Of a stretch of DNA of 62,000 bases, positions 40,839 to 51,050 are shown piece after piece. The notes under the pieces are model-generated. The model saw only the letters and a list, made by a program, of their open reading frames with translations. It ran no database searches and was not told where the DNA came from. A program made the position numbers and the translations under genes. The stretch is from Zygnema cylindricum. Taxonomy: Eukaryota > Streptophyta > Zygnematophyceae > Zygnematales > Zygnemataceae. Every line of letters begins with the position of its first letter. The first letter of the stretch is position 1. The stretch covers positions 1 through 62,000 of the forward strand of contig JBBHKE010000992.1 of assembly GCA_037447655.1 (NCBI GenBank), given 5' to 3'.

Positions 40839-41183
40839 TCAACACTCAAATATATTAGGCTTCCAAAAATCCTCCGTATAAAAAACATCAACCTCATAGC
40901 TTTTAACAAAATTAGAGAGGTCTTTTTCCTCTCGCTCATTCTCCAAAAAATTCTTTAGTAGTGACATGTTGTTGGTGCACATAGATGATTTAGGGACGAC
41001 CTTGTCTTTTTGTTGATCGTTGCAAGTAGGCTTTAGTAACGATATTTCCAAATCATCTCTAATTTTCTTGTTTTTCTTTATTCTTTCCTCTAACACAACT
41101 TTTTCTACCTCTCCCGTGACGTCGTTATAATAACTCTCCTCGCCGTAATGTTGAGCTCGTTTGGACTCGTTAGCTCCTTTCAC
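40839..41183 (-). CDS. Hypothetical 114-residue frame, unrecognised
   Basis: A charged Lys/Glu/Asn-rich frame (begins MKGANESKRAQHYGEESYYN, ends DFWKPNIFEC) with normal-looking amino-acid composition, unlike the repeat-derived frames around it. No domain is recognised. It lies just upstream, on the same strand, of the Copia RNase H fragment and could be captured or unrelated sequence. No splice or promoter evidence. Possibly not a gene. Confidence 0.25.
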   Translation of the reverse strand: MKGANESKRAQHYGEESYYNDVTGEVEKVVLEERIKKNKKIRDDLEISLLKPTCNDQQKDKVVPKSSMCTNNMSLLKNFLENEREEKDLSNFVKSYEVDVFYTEDFWKPNIFEC

Positions 41184-41259
41184 TATCTATTATTAGTTTT
41201 CATTGAACTCCACATTTTTTGACTCTCAGACCAAACGATAACTAGGATCTATCCACCCC

Positions 41260-41962
41260 TCTCACCCTCGTTCCCTCTTTATCTCTCCGCTTTCTTTCCC
41301 CCGGTTTCACCCATCATTCACTCTTTTCCTCCACCCGTGTCCCTTTTTTCTTTCCCTTCGCTATCCATCTCTCTCTCAACTTCTCTTAACCCCTCCGTCT
41401 CCCCTTTTTTTCCATAATCCCTCTCACCCGAGCCCTTTTTATTGCCTTTTCGCCTCCCTTTCCTTCTCCTCTACCCCTCCTTGTTTTCCTCCCTCGCCCC
41501 CTCTCTTTTATCCTGCCTCACCCCCTCTTTATCCCTCTCCTCTCCCTCTCCTTTTATCCCTCCCACCCCTCTCTCTCTCTCTTTTTGTCTATTCCTTACC
41601 CTCGCCAACTTTCCCCCTCGCGCCGTCTCCCCATCTCCCTCTCTATGGCTCTTCCCCTCTCCCTCTCTCCTTGTCCCTTTTGCCCTTTTCCCCCACCCGC
41701 TCTTTTCCCTTTCTCCCTCTCTTCCCCATTTCCACCCTCCCTTTCCCCACGTCACCTCCAAACCACCCACCCCCTCTTCCTCCCGCCAAGCTCTCTCTTT
41801 CCCTATACTCTACTCCGCCACTCTCCTTATCTCCTCTTCTCTCTCTCTCTCACCCTCTATCTTTGTCCCTATCCCTTTTTCTCTTCCACACTCTCCGTCT
41901 ATTTTGCCTTCTCGCCCTCTGTCTGTTCTTTTCCCTCTCTTTCCTCTCCTCTCTTACCCTCC
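41260..41962 (-). repeat. Polypyrimidine array
   Basis: About 700 bp of CCCTCTCTC/TTCCCTCT-type sequence, inverse in strand to the intronic arrays. It ends abruptly where the 5' LTR of the next Copia starts in mid-LTR, so the LTR was cut at this junction. Ser/Pro/Leu frames here are artefacts. Confidence 0.88.
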
Positions 41963-42290
41963 CCCTTTCGAAGGGAGTACACAAGTTTGGAACATTACAA
42001 GGACACGTGTAATTCCGTGAGACGGCGGACAAAGTCAGCCGTCATTTTGGAAGTGAAATATTGACTAAGCCGTCAGTTCACATACTTATCATTTTGACTG
42101 CAGTCAGATTGAAGTTTAATGTTAATATTTTTGTCTGATAAGATTTAGGGTTGTAGTAGACTCACTTACATATATATAGGACTTAGATTACTCTTGTAGG
42201 TAAGAATTCCTTGTATGCAAAACCTGTGAAGCAATTTTGGGGTTTATCAATCATAAATATCATTGTGATCTTTTGGCATAATCGTTTGAA
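41963..42290 (+). repeat. 5' LTR remnant of E2
   Basis: Aligns with 46230-46540: GACACGTGTAATTCCGTGAGAC versus GACACGCGTCAATCCGTGAAAC, GTAGTAGACTCACTTA, TAGGACTTAGAT. The first about 120 bp of the LTR are absent. Because similarity continues into the leader of both copies, the LTR right edge is approximate. Confidence 0.75.
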
Positions 42291-42439
42291 ATTCTGCATG
42301 TGGGTTCCTTGTGTTATCCTCTTTCCTTTGGCAAATTTTCAGAACTAGGGTGTGTCCGGTTTGCTTGAGACTTCATTGTGAAGTCAGCAATTTGTGGGTT
42401 TATCGTGAGAGTTTCATATTGTGTGCCTGTGTTATTATA

Positions 42440-43072
42440 ATGGCAACTGCTAGTGCTTGTTCTACTTCTTCAGTGACACCAACTGCCCCATTTCAATAGG
42501 TTATGGGCCCACCACGCTTCCGCTGCGCCACTCCGATAGCCATGAACGGCAATGGCTTACAATGCTCAAACATATAGGCCGACTGGATTTTCCGGATATA
42601 GGAATTTCAACCCTAATCCGAATGACATACAATATGATAGGTGTGTCTATTGTTTTGGTCAAGGTCATGTTATCCGGATATGTGAGGCATTTATAAAAGC
42701 GTGTGAAATAGGAAATTATTGTGCGGGATGGAAGGTGCGACAGGAGACTTCATCTTCAAAACTGCAGGCATCAAAACTGCGGTTAAGAATGCGCCTTTCT
42801 TTGCAATCGACGAGACGCCACAAGACAAACAAGCGGAAGAAAAGGACGATGTGGTCAGATTTCCCCAATCGGATGATGATGAGTTCTTTGCACTTGCAAA
42901 GGATCTCATGGAAGGACCTCAAGCGAATGGGTGGATAATGGACTCCGGGTGCTTTTCCCACATGTGCGGCAATCGGGCTTACTTTAAAACCCTTACTCCA
43001 ATTCCCGCTCGTCAAATTTTTTACGCGGATGACAGCGGTGTGGAGGCTACGGCAAAGGGAGTTAACATGTGA
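42440..43072 (+). pseudogene. E2 gag remnant and protease
   Basis: ATG at 42440 starts a Ser/Thr-rich leader (MATASACSTSSVTPTAPFQ) ending at TAG before VMGPP. The CCHC knuckle CVYCFGQGHVIRIC lies at about 42645-42690 in another frame. The protease is in a third frame: NGWIMDSGCFSHMCGNRAYF has an intact D-S-G triad (about 42940). The intervening gag body is deleted. Confidence 0.8.
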
Positions 43073-43139
43073 CATCAATGGTCAGATTTTAAAAAGGACC
43101 TTACATGAAGTTCTCTATATTTAAAAATTTAAGAAAAAC

Positions 43140-44124
43140 TTGTTTTCTACTTCAATGGCAGAAATGAAAGGATTTGAAATTTTGCAGAAAATGGGAAAAA
43201 GGTAGAAAGCAAAGATGGAAGAGTAGCCTTAGTAGGAACTCGAGGCCCAAACTTGTTGTACCGGATGGACTTGACTGATGAAATTGACTTTGCATACTCT
43301 AGTGTCCTTTCGGAAAATGTTTTGTGAAATAAGAGACTCGGTCATGTTCAGTATGAAAGGCTTGATAAAATGGTAAAACAAAACATGATAGAAGGTATCA
43401 AATTAGGACAAAAGATTTTGACGTTTGTAATGGATGTGCTTTGGAAAAGCTTCATAAGGTGCCCTTACTTTAGACAGCGGATAACAGGGCCACAGATTTG
43501 GTGCAAATAATTCATTCGGATGTGTGGGGACCGTCAAAAGTCCCTTCACTCGGTGGCAACCGATTTTTTGTCACTTTTAACGATGATTTCTCAAGATATA
43601 GAAAATTTAACTTTATGAAGGAGAAGAGTGAAGCGTTTAATCATTTCAGGCATTTTCTGACTTGGGTGGAAAAGCTTCACGGAGAGCCGATTCTCTCCCT
43701 TTGGTCGGAAGACAGAGGTGAATATATTTCTAATGCAATTTATAATTATTTAAAAGTTCATGGAATCTCTTGTTAGTTTACAGTTCCCTATACTCCAGAG
43801 CAAAACGAAGTATCGGAAAGACTTAATCGAACTTTAACAAAAAGTGCAAAATCTATGATGTTAGATAAAGGGATAGATTTTAAATTTTGGGGTGAGGCTT
43901 TCTCTTGTACTTGGTATATTAGGAAAAGAATAGAAATTAGAGCGGTCAAAGGGAAAACACCCTATAAAGTGTGGACTGGAAAGAAACCTAATGTTAGTCA
44001 CTTCAGGGTCTTTGGTAGTAAATGTTTTATTTTAGATAATCGTCCTATTTCTAAGCTTAGTCCGAAATCTGCTCCCGGGATATTTATGGGATATGATGAT
44101 GAGTCCGTAGGCTATAGAATATAA
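43140..44124 (+). pseudogene. E2 integrase fragments
   Basis: The pre-integrase part is shifted and stopped; CNGCALEKLHKVP gives half of the zinc finger. The core frame 43498-43776 has HSDVWGPSKVPSLGG (first D) and WSEDRGEYIS (second D in a shuffled SDRGGEY-type motif), then TAG. After it comes PEQNEVSERLNRTL with the catalytic E, and 43855-44124 carries FWGEAFSCTWYIRKR, TPYKVWTGKKPNVSHFRVFG and GYDDESVGYRI. Confidence 0.88.
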
Positions 44125-44472
44125 AACAGAGATAGAAAAACTCTTCAAGTTGCTAAAAATATTCAGGTTAAGGAAGAGAGTCAATGGGTTGATGTTTTTG
44201 GCATGAGAGATTTCGAAAAAAATGTCAAAATTCTAGAATAAGTAATTTTTGAAAATGTTCCTCTTTCTTCTTCTACAAATTCTTCCTCAATGCATGGAGC
44301 ATTAACTCCTACTCTTACTTTGGACAATCCGGATGTTCAGCCTGTATAGAATCCTGAACATCCTCCTCCTCCTCCTCCTCCTCCTCCTCAACAAACACGT
44401 ACGGCTCCAACAATTTTAGCCTAAGATTTTCCGGGGGGAAGAAGGCAAAGTGGCAGGCTGCAAGGTGAACAG

Positions 44473-45219
44473 GTGGAGCTTGCTCTATTGTTTTCCAATA
44501 CGATGGAACCAGTCACCATACAGGAGGCTTTTTCAGCTCCGAAAAAGGATCAATGGATTTCCTCATTGAACGACGAAATGAGATCGATAATGGTGGCTCA
44601 AACTTGGGAGCTTTTTGAGCTTCCGCCGGATCAAAAGGCAATCGCCTCTAAGTGGGTTTTTAAAGTTAAGTTGAATCCAGATAATTCAATTGAAAGATAT
44701 AAGGCGCGGCTTGTTGCAAAAGGCTATAATCAAAAAGAGGGAATTGACTATGAAAAGACTTTCTCTCGAGTTGTTTGGTTTCCAACTATAAGAATTTTGT
44801 TGTCTTTAGCAGCCATTGAGGATATGCAATTACATCAAATGAATGTTAAGACGGCTTTCTTGCATGGAAACTTAGAGGAAGTGATTTATATGAGGCAGCC
44901 TGAAATGTATGCAGAGATCGAAAAAGAAAATCTGGTCTGTACGCTGTTAAATTCTTTGTACGGCTTGAAGCAGGATCCACGTCAGTGGAATCTAAAACTA
45001 GATGAGTTTCTAACTAGTCTTTGTTTTGTAAGGATTATTTCACATCACTTAGTCTATTTTATGGAAGGGGAAGATGGAAATATTTACATTGCAGTGTATA
45101 TAGATGATTTGTTGCTACTAAGTAAGTCATTGAATGAGATTAATAAAATAAAGGCAGCCTTGAATTCCAAATTTGAGATGAAAGATTCAGGAGAGGAAAA
45201 TTATATTCTTCGAATTTAA
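44473..45219 (+). pseudogene. E2 reverse transcriptase
   Basis: A 248-codon uninterrupted RT frame: SKWVFKVKLNPDNSIERYKA, ARLVAKGYNQKEGIDYEKTF, MNVKTAFLHGNLEEVIYMRQ, LYGLKQDPRQWN and AVYIDDLLLLSKS, with the catalytic YIDD at residues 209-212. It is the longest intact catalytic domain in the window. TAA after YILRI ends it before the connection domain, which continues in frame (VERDRDRIII). Confidence 0.92.
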
Positions 45220-46075
45220 GTAGAAAGGGATAGAGATAGAATAATAATATATCTAACGCATCGGGAAGCGATTGGGAATATGCTTGAAAAGTTTGACATG
45301 GCAGAGACAAAAGGAAGTGCCACTCCCATGGAATTTAAGCAAAAGGTAGAAGGCATGGAAATCGATGGAGAAGTCATTTTTGATGACACCTTGGAATCAG
45401 AGGAGGCAGATTCTATGGCTGCCATTCCATACCGTTAGATTGTCGACAGCCTAATCTACTTCATGAACCGCACACGGCCGGATATTGCGGCAGCAGTTGA
45501 TGCTTTTAGTCGGAGTAAAAAATCCGAGGAGATCGGATTGGGAGGTAGCAAAGAGGGTTTGTTCGCAACCTTACACGGACACGGAATCTGCAACTTGCAC
45601 TCGGTGGAGATGAAATCAAAATTCACTTAGACTTCGAGCGATGCAAGCTACGGAGACATGCTAAGCCGCCGCTCCACCACCGGATTCATTCTAAAGATTG
45701 GAAGTGGGACATGTTGTTGGAGCAGCAAGCTTCACAAAGTCACACCTCAATCTACAATGGAGGGTGAATACATGGCTGCAAGCTTAGTTGTCAAGGGGTT
45801 ACTTTAGGTAAATTCTCTCATTCAAGAACTTTATTTCATGCAATCTAGACCTCAAATAGTGTGGTGTGACAACCACGCAGCTATAGCCATTACATCTAAC
45901 CCAAGTCATCACTTCAAAAGCAAGCACATTGATATCAAGCTACACTTTGTAAGAGAGAAGGTGATGAACGAAATTTTAAACTCAGTTATCTGCCGGATGA
46001 GAATATGGTAGTAGATAAGATAACTAAGCCTCTACCTGCTCCTAAATTGCAATTATTAAGAGAGGCGTGTTAACT
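45220..46075 (+). pseudogene. E2 connection and RNase H, frameshifted
   Basis: Scattered in-frame pieces: REAIGNMLEKFDM, SDASYGDMLSRRSTTGFILK, STMEGEYMAASLVVKG, WCDNHAAIAITSNPSHHFKS, KHIDIKLHFVREKV and PDENMVVDKITKPLPAPKL. Stops and at least two frame changes separate them. The order and the short distance to the polypurine tract are normal. Confidence 0.85.
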
Positions 46076-46108
46076 TAGTGGCTTAGAGAGTCTAAAGGTT
46101 TAGGGGAG

Positions 46109-46540
46109 TGTTGTTTTGGAAACCTTTAGTCCTCTTTATATCTAGTGTGTGAGAAAGATTTTGGACTTAGTCACTTTTGTGTACATGATGAGTTATAGTA
46201 GACATGTGTTAGTGTGGTATGAAATTCCGAAGAGAGTACACAGGTTTGGTACACTCCAGGGACACGCGTCAATCCGTGAAACGGTGGATCAAGTCAACCG
46301 TCATTTTGGAAATGAAATATTGTTTGAGCCGTCATTTTAGGTACTTATCATTTTGGCGGCAGGCAGCTTTAAGTTTGATGTAAATATTTTCGTCTGATAG
46401 GGTTTAGGGTTGTAGTAGACTCACTTATATACATAGGACTTAGATAACTCTTGTAGGTAGGAATTCATTGTATGCAAAAAATGTGAAGCAGTTTTTGGGG
46501 TTTATCAATCATAAAGATCATTCTGATCTTTTGGCAGAAC
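46109..46540 (+). repeat. 3' LTR of E2 (right edge approximate)
   Basis: Begins TGTTGTTTTGGAAACC right after the polypurine tract. From 46230 it matches the truncated 5' LTR. The match does not stop at the LTR end but continues through the untranslated leader and gag start (ATGGCAACTGG at 46698, compare 42440), so a second internal region follows this LTR. Confidence 0.8.
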
Positions 46541-46780
46541 TATTTGAAATTCTGCATGTGGGTTCATTGTGTTATCCTATTTACTTTGGCAAATCTTCAG
46601 ACTTAGGTTGTGTCCAGTTTGCTTGAGACTTCATTATGGACTCAGCTGTTTGTGGGTTTATTGTGAGAGTTTCCTATTGTGTGCCTGTGTTATTATTATG
46701 GCAACTGGTGCTTCTTCTGCTTCTTATAGGACACCAGCTGCCTCATTTCAACTTGTGAAAGGTGATCGAATTCTAGTTCA
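46541..46780 (+). pseudogene. Second E2-type leader and gag start
   Basis: TTTGAAATTCTGCATGTGGG through ATGGCAACTGGTGCTTCTTC matches 42287-42495. The frame MATGASSASYRTPAASFQ is homologous to that at 42440. Similarity ends at ATTTCAA (about 46753), where unrelated Copia sequence starts. Confidence 0.75.
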
Positions 46781-48720
46781 ACTGAAAATTTCAAGTGTTT
46801 TGACAGTGATGACGAAATGTATCATAAGGAAAAAAAATAGAGGAAAAAACAAACAATCAAGGGAAATTTGGATTAACAAGATCTCAAGATGGCTAGCAAA
46901 CCAAATTTATTTAATGGATCCAACTACGCCATTTGGAAGAAGTCCATCAAGTTCAGTTTGATTTTAAAAAAATTGTAGAAAATTGTGAGGGGGAAAAAGA
47001 TGGCCAAGGACCCTAATGCAAAGATGTTGTGGTAGACAAAGTACATAGCCGCCACCAAAATGTTGATAGATAGTTGTACACACAACTCTTGAGTTTTGAG
47101 AACCAGTTTGAGAAAGAAGTCAATAATAAGGATCAATGTATGTTTATGGATTTTATTAAGTTCAATTTTAGTAGCAATGAGGCCATATACGATGGAGTTA
47201 AGAGGTTTAATGTTGCTATCGATCAACTAAGAAGTTTAATGTTCCAATCGATCAACTAACTGACCTCTAAAATAGTAGAAGAGAGTTAAAATCGCAAGTG
47301 TCATTGAAATGCTTGCACGATACGTCTGCTACTTCGATCGAAACCATTTACTCGAATTGAAAAGCTACTACTGAGGACGTAGTGAACAATCAAAAAACAA
47401 GTTGAAAGTTCCTGAGAGGTAATAAGTAAGATTTAACTAGTTGAGGCAATCAGTGTATGCAAACCTTAGACCCCAAAGCTACATTCACTCGCGGGGAGAG
47501 GGGGTGCTAGAGGGACACCAAGAGGTCGAGGTGGTAGAGGTAAGAATTGATCATCTACGTTTAGAAGACAACCATAAATTACTGGTCAGTCCGGTAAGTG
47601 CCAATCACCAAGGCACTTTGTAGCTAAAATTCATTGTCCATAGAGACAAATCAAAACTCAATGGTATGACTATGTCGGTGGTGATTCCGAATATTGTACT
47701 AAAAGAGGTCGTGGAGAAGGTGACCGAGACCGCGGTGAGGGGTCGTCGCCAAAAACCTTATCGTAGTGGCGTAAATGATAATTACCTTGAGTTTGAGATG
47801 GTTCTATCGTCAAGTTTTATGGTTTTGCTATTTCTCTAAACATGTATTTGAGTACTTTTGGAGACGAGAATAAGGTGAAAAATTCGATTAGATGTATTGT
47901 AGCGACACATCATGCATTGAAATGAGAGGCTATTTGAGGAGATCAAAAAGTTGTCGGTTCCCAAAAAGACTGTTCATGCCATTCCAATTGATAATGGGAA
48001 GTCATGTTGTAATTTCCCACATGGAGATAAGTACGGTGACGAGAAAACTAAAAAGGTTAGGCTTCACGATGCCTTTTATATTCCTAATGGTGCCGTGAAC
48101 CTTATGACTGTGCATCAAATTTAGAAAGTTGGAGGCAAGGTTGTACTATGGAGGACTTGAGTATAGTGGGCCATTTTTTTTGGGACATAAGTGGGTAAAA
48201 ATTTCTTCAGCGACAATCTATAAAGTAAGCTTGTTTTGGAAAGACCTAAAAGCAATGAAATTTTTTGCACTTAATGAACCAGTTAACATGGGAGTAAGAT
48301 AAAATGAGCCTTTGGCGCCATCAGCTGTGCCATACCTTCGACGGACACCAGAATCGTATTACTAGGGAATTCATCAATATGTGGGGTAGAACTTATAAAT
48401 GGTGAGAAAACAAATGATTATAGTGGGTGCAGTTGTTTTAGTAAGTGGCGCTAGGTTAAGGAACCTCGTCCTGATAAAGACGTCATGAATTGAGCACATA
48501 ATTTCTTACCGCTCGTAAATGTGGATCTCTGTGGGGGTGCGAAGATTGAGATTTTTGGGGTTAACTCAAAAAAATATTGCCATCATGGATGACGATTAAA
48601 GTTTGGGGTGTATCGATTGAATAATAAATATAAAACTTTGGCCATATCTAAGAAATGGTTTGTTATGGCGAGGAGACGGTCGCGATGTAAACTGAAAGCG
48701 GTAATGTAAGTCAAGAGCAG
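46781..48720 (+). mobile_element. Third, heavily decayed Copia (E3) gag-integrase remnant
   Basis: ATG at 46889 starts MASKPNLFNGSNYAIWKKSI, a typical copia gag N-terminus of a lineage different from A and E2. Later pieces: a Gly/Arg-rich segment near 47500, IDNGKSCCNFPHGD...RLHDAFYIPNGAVNLMTVHQI (protease C-part, about 47985-48120), MSLWRHQLCHT (pre-integrase LWHxRLGH, about 48305) and VNVDLCGGAKIEIFG (integrase start, about 48520). Stops and shifts are frequent and no RT was found. Confidence 0.75.
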
Positions 48721-48841
48721 AATGATAAAGAGGTGCTAAATCGATTCTCAATGACTGATCCTAATCCGTTTTTCACTCTTTAGGACCCGAAATTTAACTT
48801 TTGGAATTCCAATAATTTGGGGATAGTGGATGTTTCGTACA

Positions 48842-49040
48842 CGGAGGCACAAGGATGCCTCGTTGACTTTACTGTAGAGACCATGTCCAAACCAAGCCAA
48901 AATTTTGACTTGGCCAGAACTGGATATAGGGACGCAATCGGATGCCCATATACCTTAGTGTCTAGACCAAGCTAGATATTGCTACTACATACGCAGGGAG
49001 GCAATTGGATGCCTTACATATTTTTTTGTTGAGACCAAGC
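48842..49040 (+). repeat. Decayed tandem repeat, about three units
   Basis: Units with GGAGGCACAAGGATGCCT, GGGACGCAATCGGATGCCC and GGGAGGCAATTGGATGCCT, each followed after 30-50 bases by GAGACCA(A)G or TAGACCAAGC. Spacing is irregular (about 60-90 bp). Confidence 0.5.
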
Positions 49041-49619
49041 CAAAAAGTTTTAGTACAATTTTACTTTTCTAGCAGGTATTTTCAACATTGACTAAAAAGC
49101 AAATAAACGGATTGTAAAAAATGTGGTTGGTATCCTTGGTATCGGGTTGGTTATTTTGTCTAGTAAAACTTTAGAGTGTTTCTGTCACCAGGGGTGGGGA
49201 TTTTGATTTCGGAAATGTCTCTTGAGGCTATTCTTTATTCTTAGTAGAGTTGTTATTTTGTTGATTTATGAGTTCCAGTCTATAGTGGCATTGAGTTTGG
49301 CATATGTCAATACATGGTAGCTTGCTATCCTGCGAAAGCTTTAGTTCTGGTGTTGGAAATGTTGGGGAATTGGGAAGTAATGTTGATTGTATAAAAATGT
49401 ATTCAGGTTGTATGAGCTCTATTACATTGGTTAAGAGTTTATTGTTTGATAAAAAGATAGGACGCATTAGGATTCGACAACATTTTCTGAGGGATTTAGT
49501 TGGTGACAAAAGCTAACAGTTCATTTTGTTCTTACAGTTTCGTTTTGTTCTTTCAATTGGGAAAGCGGTTGACAAAGTCATTTAAATTAAAACTAAGAAC
49601 TTCTGAGGTATTTTGTACT
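49041..49619. other. Intergenic, one unrecognised 70-codon frame
   Basis: A frame at 49304-49516 (MSIHGSLLSCESFSSGVGNV to VGDKS) has ordinary composition but no recognised domain; it may be further decayed transposon coding sequence. Confidence 0.35.
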
Positions 49620-50830
49620 GAAAGGTAGTCCATTCAAATATATACGTAAACGACACCGATACATTTTTTATCTTTTGTTTCTTATTTTCTCGTCATACCC
49701 CCGAATGTACCTCCTATTAACCTTTCTCACATCATTTGGCCATAAAAATCTCCTCATGTTCCTCCACATCAACTTTTTACTCCCACCTCCTCCACCTAGT
49801 CCTTTTCTTTAATGTGTCATCATCTGATCCTCAATGGTCTGATGTTTTCTTGTAATAATGGGAACTAAAACGAATACAATGCAAAAAAAAACTGAAATAT
49901 TGTTTCGATGTATGTATTGGGACATTCAATGATGTTGTATTTTTGAGAAAGCGTTGTTGTTTCCAAAGCAAATCACATTGTCATTGACAAAAAAAATATT
50001 CTTTCAATGGTTTTGTAGTGTTAACGCCACAATCGCCTCCTTCAAAATCCTCGCCTTGCCCCCGTTGAGGAAGTAAGGATCAAAACGTGAAGCATATGGA
50101 ATTTATCGTCTTTAAAACAAAAACCGGGTAGAGAATGTCACGACTATCGAGGATGATAATTAAAACATATTTATAAACAAAATCATTTGATTGAATAGGG
50201 AATTTGGAGGATCTAGTTGAAGGCATGGCTTTTAAGTCAAATAGTAAGTTGTGATTTGATTGCTGAAACTGTTTCAGGCTAGTCAAGTATTTATGTTCGG
50301 AATTTTCTTTTGTTAGTTTGTGAAACATTTTACTTTTTCTTTTGTGTTTTTTTATTGCGTGTATTTCAATTGCTCCAGTGTTTAGCAAAATTAGTGCTAT
50401 CGTGATCTATATCACAGATATAATAAAATAATTATTTTATGACTTCAATAAGTATATCAAGTTTCAATCTCACGCTATCATTATAATGGCTTAGACTTGA
50501 CCCTTATCACTATTGTTTTATTGAGCCTCTACATTCTGTTGTAATATATCTATATATATGCTTAAAGCGGTGATGATGATCAAAAGCCAAGGTCCGCTAA
50601 TAAAATGGGAAAATCTGTATTTCTTGACTTTCTGTTATGTAAGCACATTTAAGATAGTTGCAAAGGAGCCACCACGAATATTCACTAATGGAGTAAGATG
50701 AGCGCGACAGCCATAGGAGGCTTTGGAATATAGACTGGTATGGAAGACTGAGCATTCCTCCTGTATTATTATCTATCTCAAGAGAAAATTTAGATGACAT
50801 TGTTGAATATAAAAAAAATATTCGCGGAGT
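49620..50830 (+). pseudogene. Degraded paralogous copy of LRR gene intron 13 / exon 14 / 3' flank
   Basis: AAAGGTAGTCCATTCAAATA and TTTATCTTTTGTTTCTTATT match 34984-35050. TTTTGTAG at 50011-50018 followed by TGTTAACGCCACAATCGCCT matches the exon 14 acceptor copies. The exon-like piece reads VLTPQSPPSKSSPCPR then TGA (50066-50068), while the parent continues through about 90 residues; the repeated Pro-rich core is deleted. The following sequence parallels 35760-36450. No LRR exons lie upstream; Copia E3 occupies that side. Confidence 0.75.
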
Positions 50831-50929
50831 CAAAATATTGAATGGATTTATTTATTAGAAGAGTACTAGGAAGTATCAAGCATCTCAATAAAAAAAAAAA
50901 TGTTTGACAATTGCAAAGCTGTCTTTGAG

Positions 50930-51050
50930 CGGTTAGTGACATTTAGGCTACTACTATTGTTTTCGCTTAGTCAAGTATTTGTGCTCAACAGTTTTTCTTA
51001 TAACTTTGTGGAACGTTTTGCTAACTCTTCCGTGTTCTCTTTTTAACGTG
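50930..51050 (+). repeat. Third copy of the LRR 3'-flank segment
   Basis: TTAGTCAAGTATTTGTGCTC, then GTGGAACGTTTTGCT, matches AGTCAAGTATCTGAGCTC...GTGAACGTTTTG at 35965-36015 and AGTCAAGTATTTATGTTC at 50281-50300. Only this short part is recognisable. Confidence 0.55.

Larger units (their letters stand above)
41963..46540 (+). mobile_element. Ty1/copia retrotransposon E2, truncated 5' LTR and gag deletion
   Basis: The sequence from GAAGGGAGTACACAAGTTTGG (41963) onward matches the 3' LTR interior (GAAGAGAGTACACAGGTTTGG, 46230 on), showing a truncated 5' LTR. The internal region has a gag start, a CCHC knuckle, protease, integrase, RT and RNase H. Most of gag between leader and knuckle is missing (about 0.1 kb instead of about 0.85 kb in copy 1). 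Several stops break pol. The polypurine tract TTTAGGGGAG lies at 46099-46108. Confidence 0.9.

Noticed and set aside
41442-42064. Pro/Ser/Leu-rich frames of up to 192 codons
   Set aside because: Three overlapping plus-strand frames are open at once over a polypyrimidine array; not coding.
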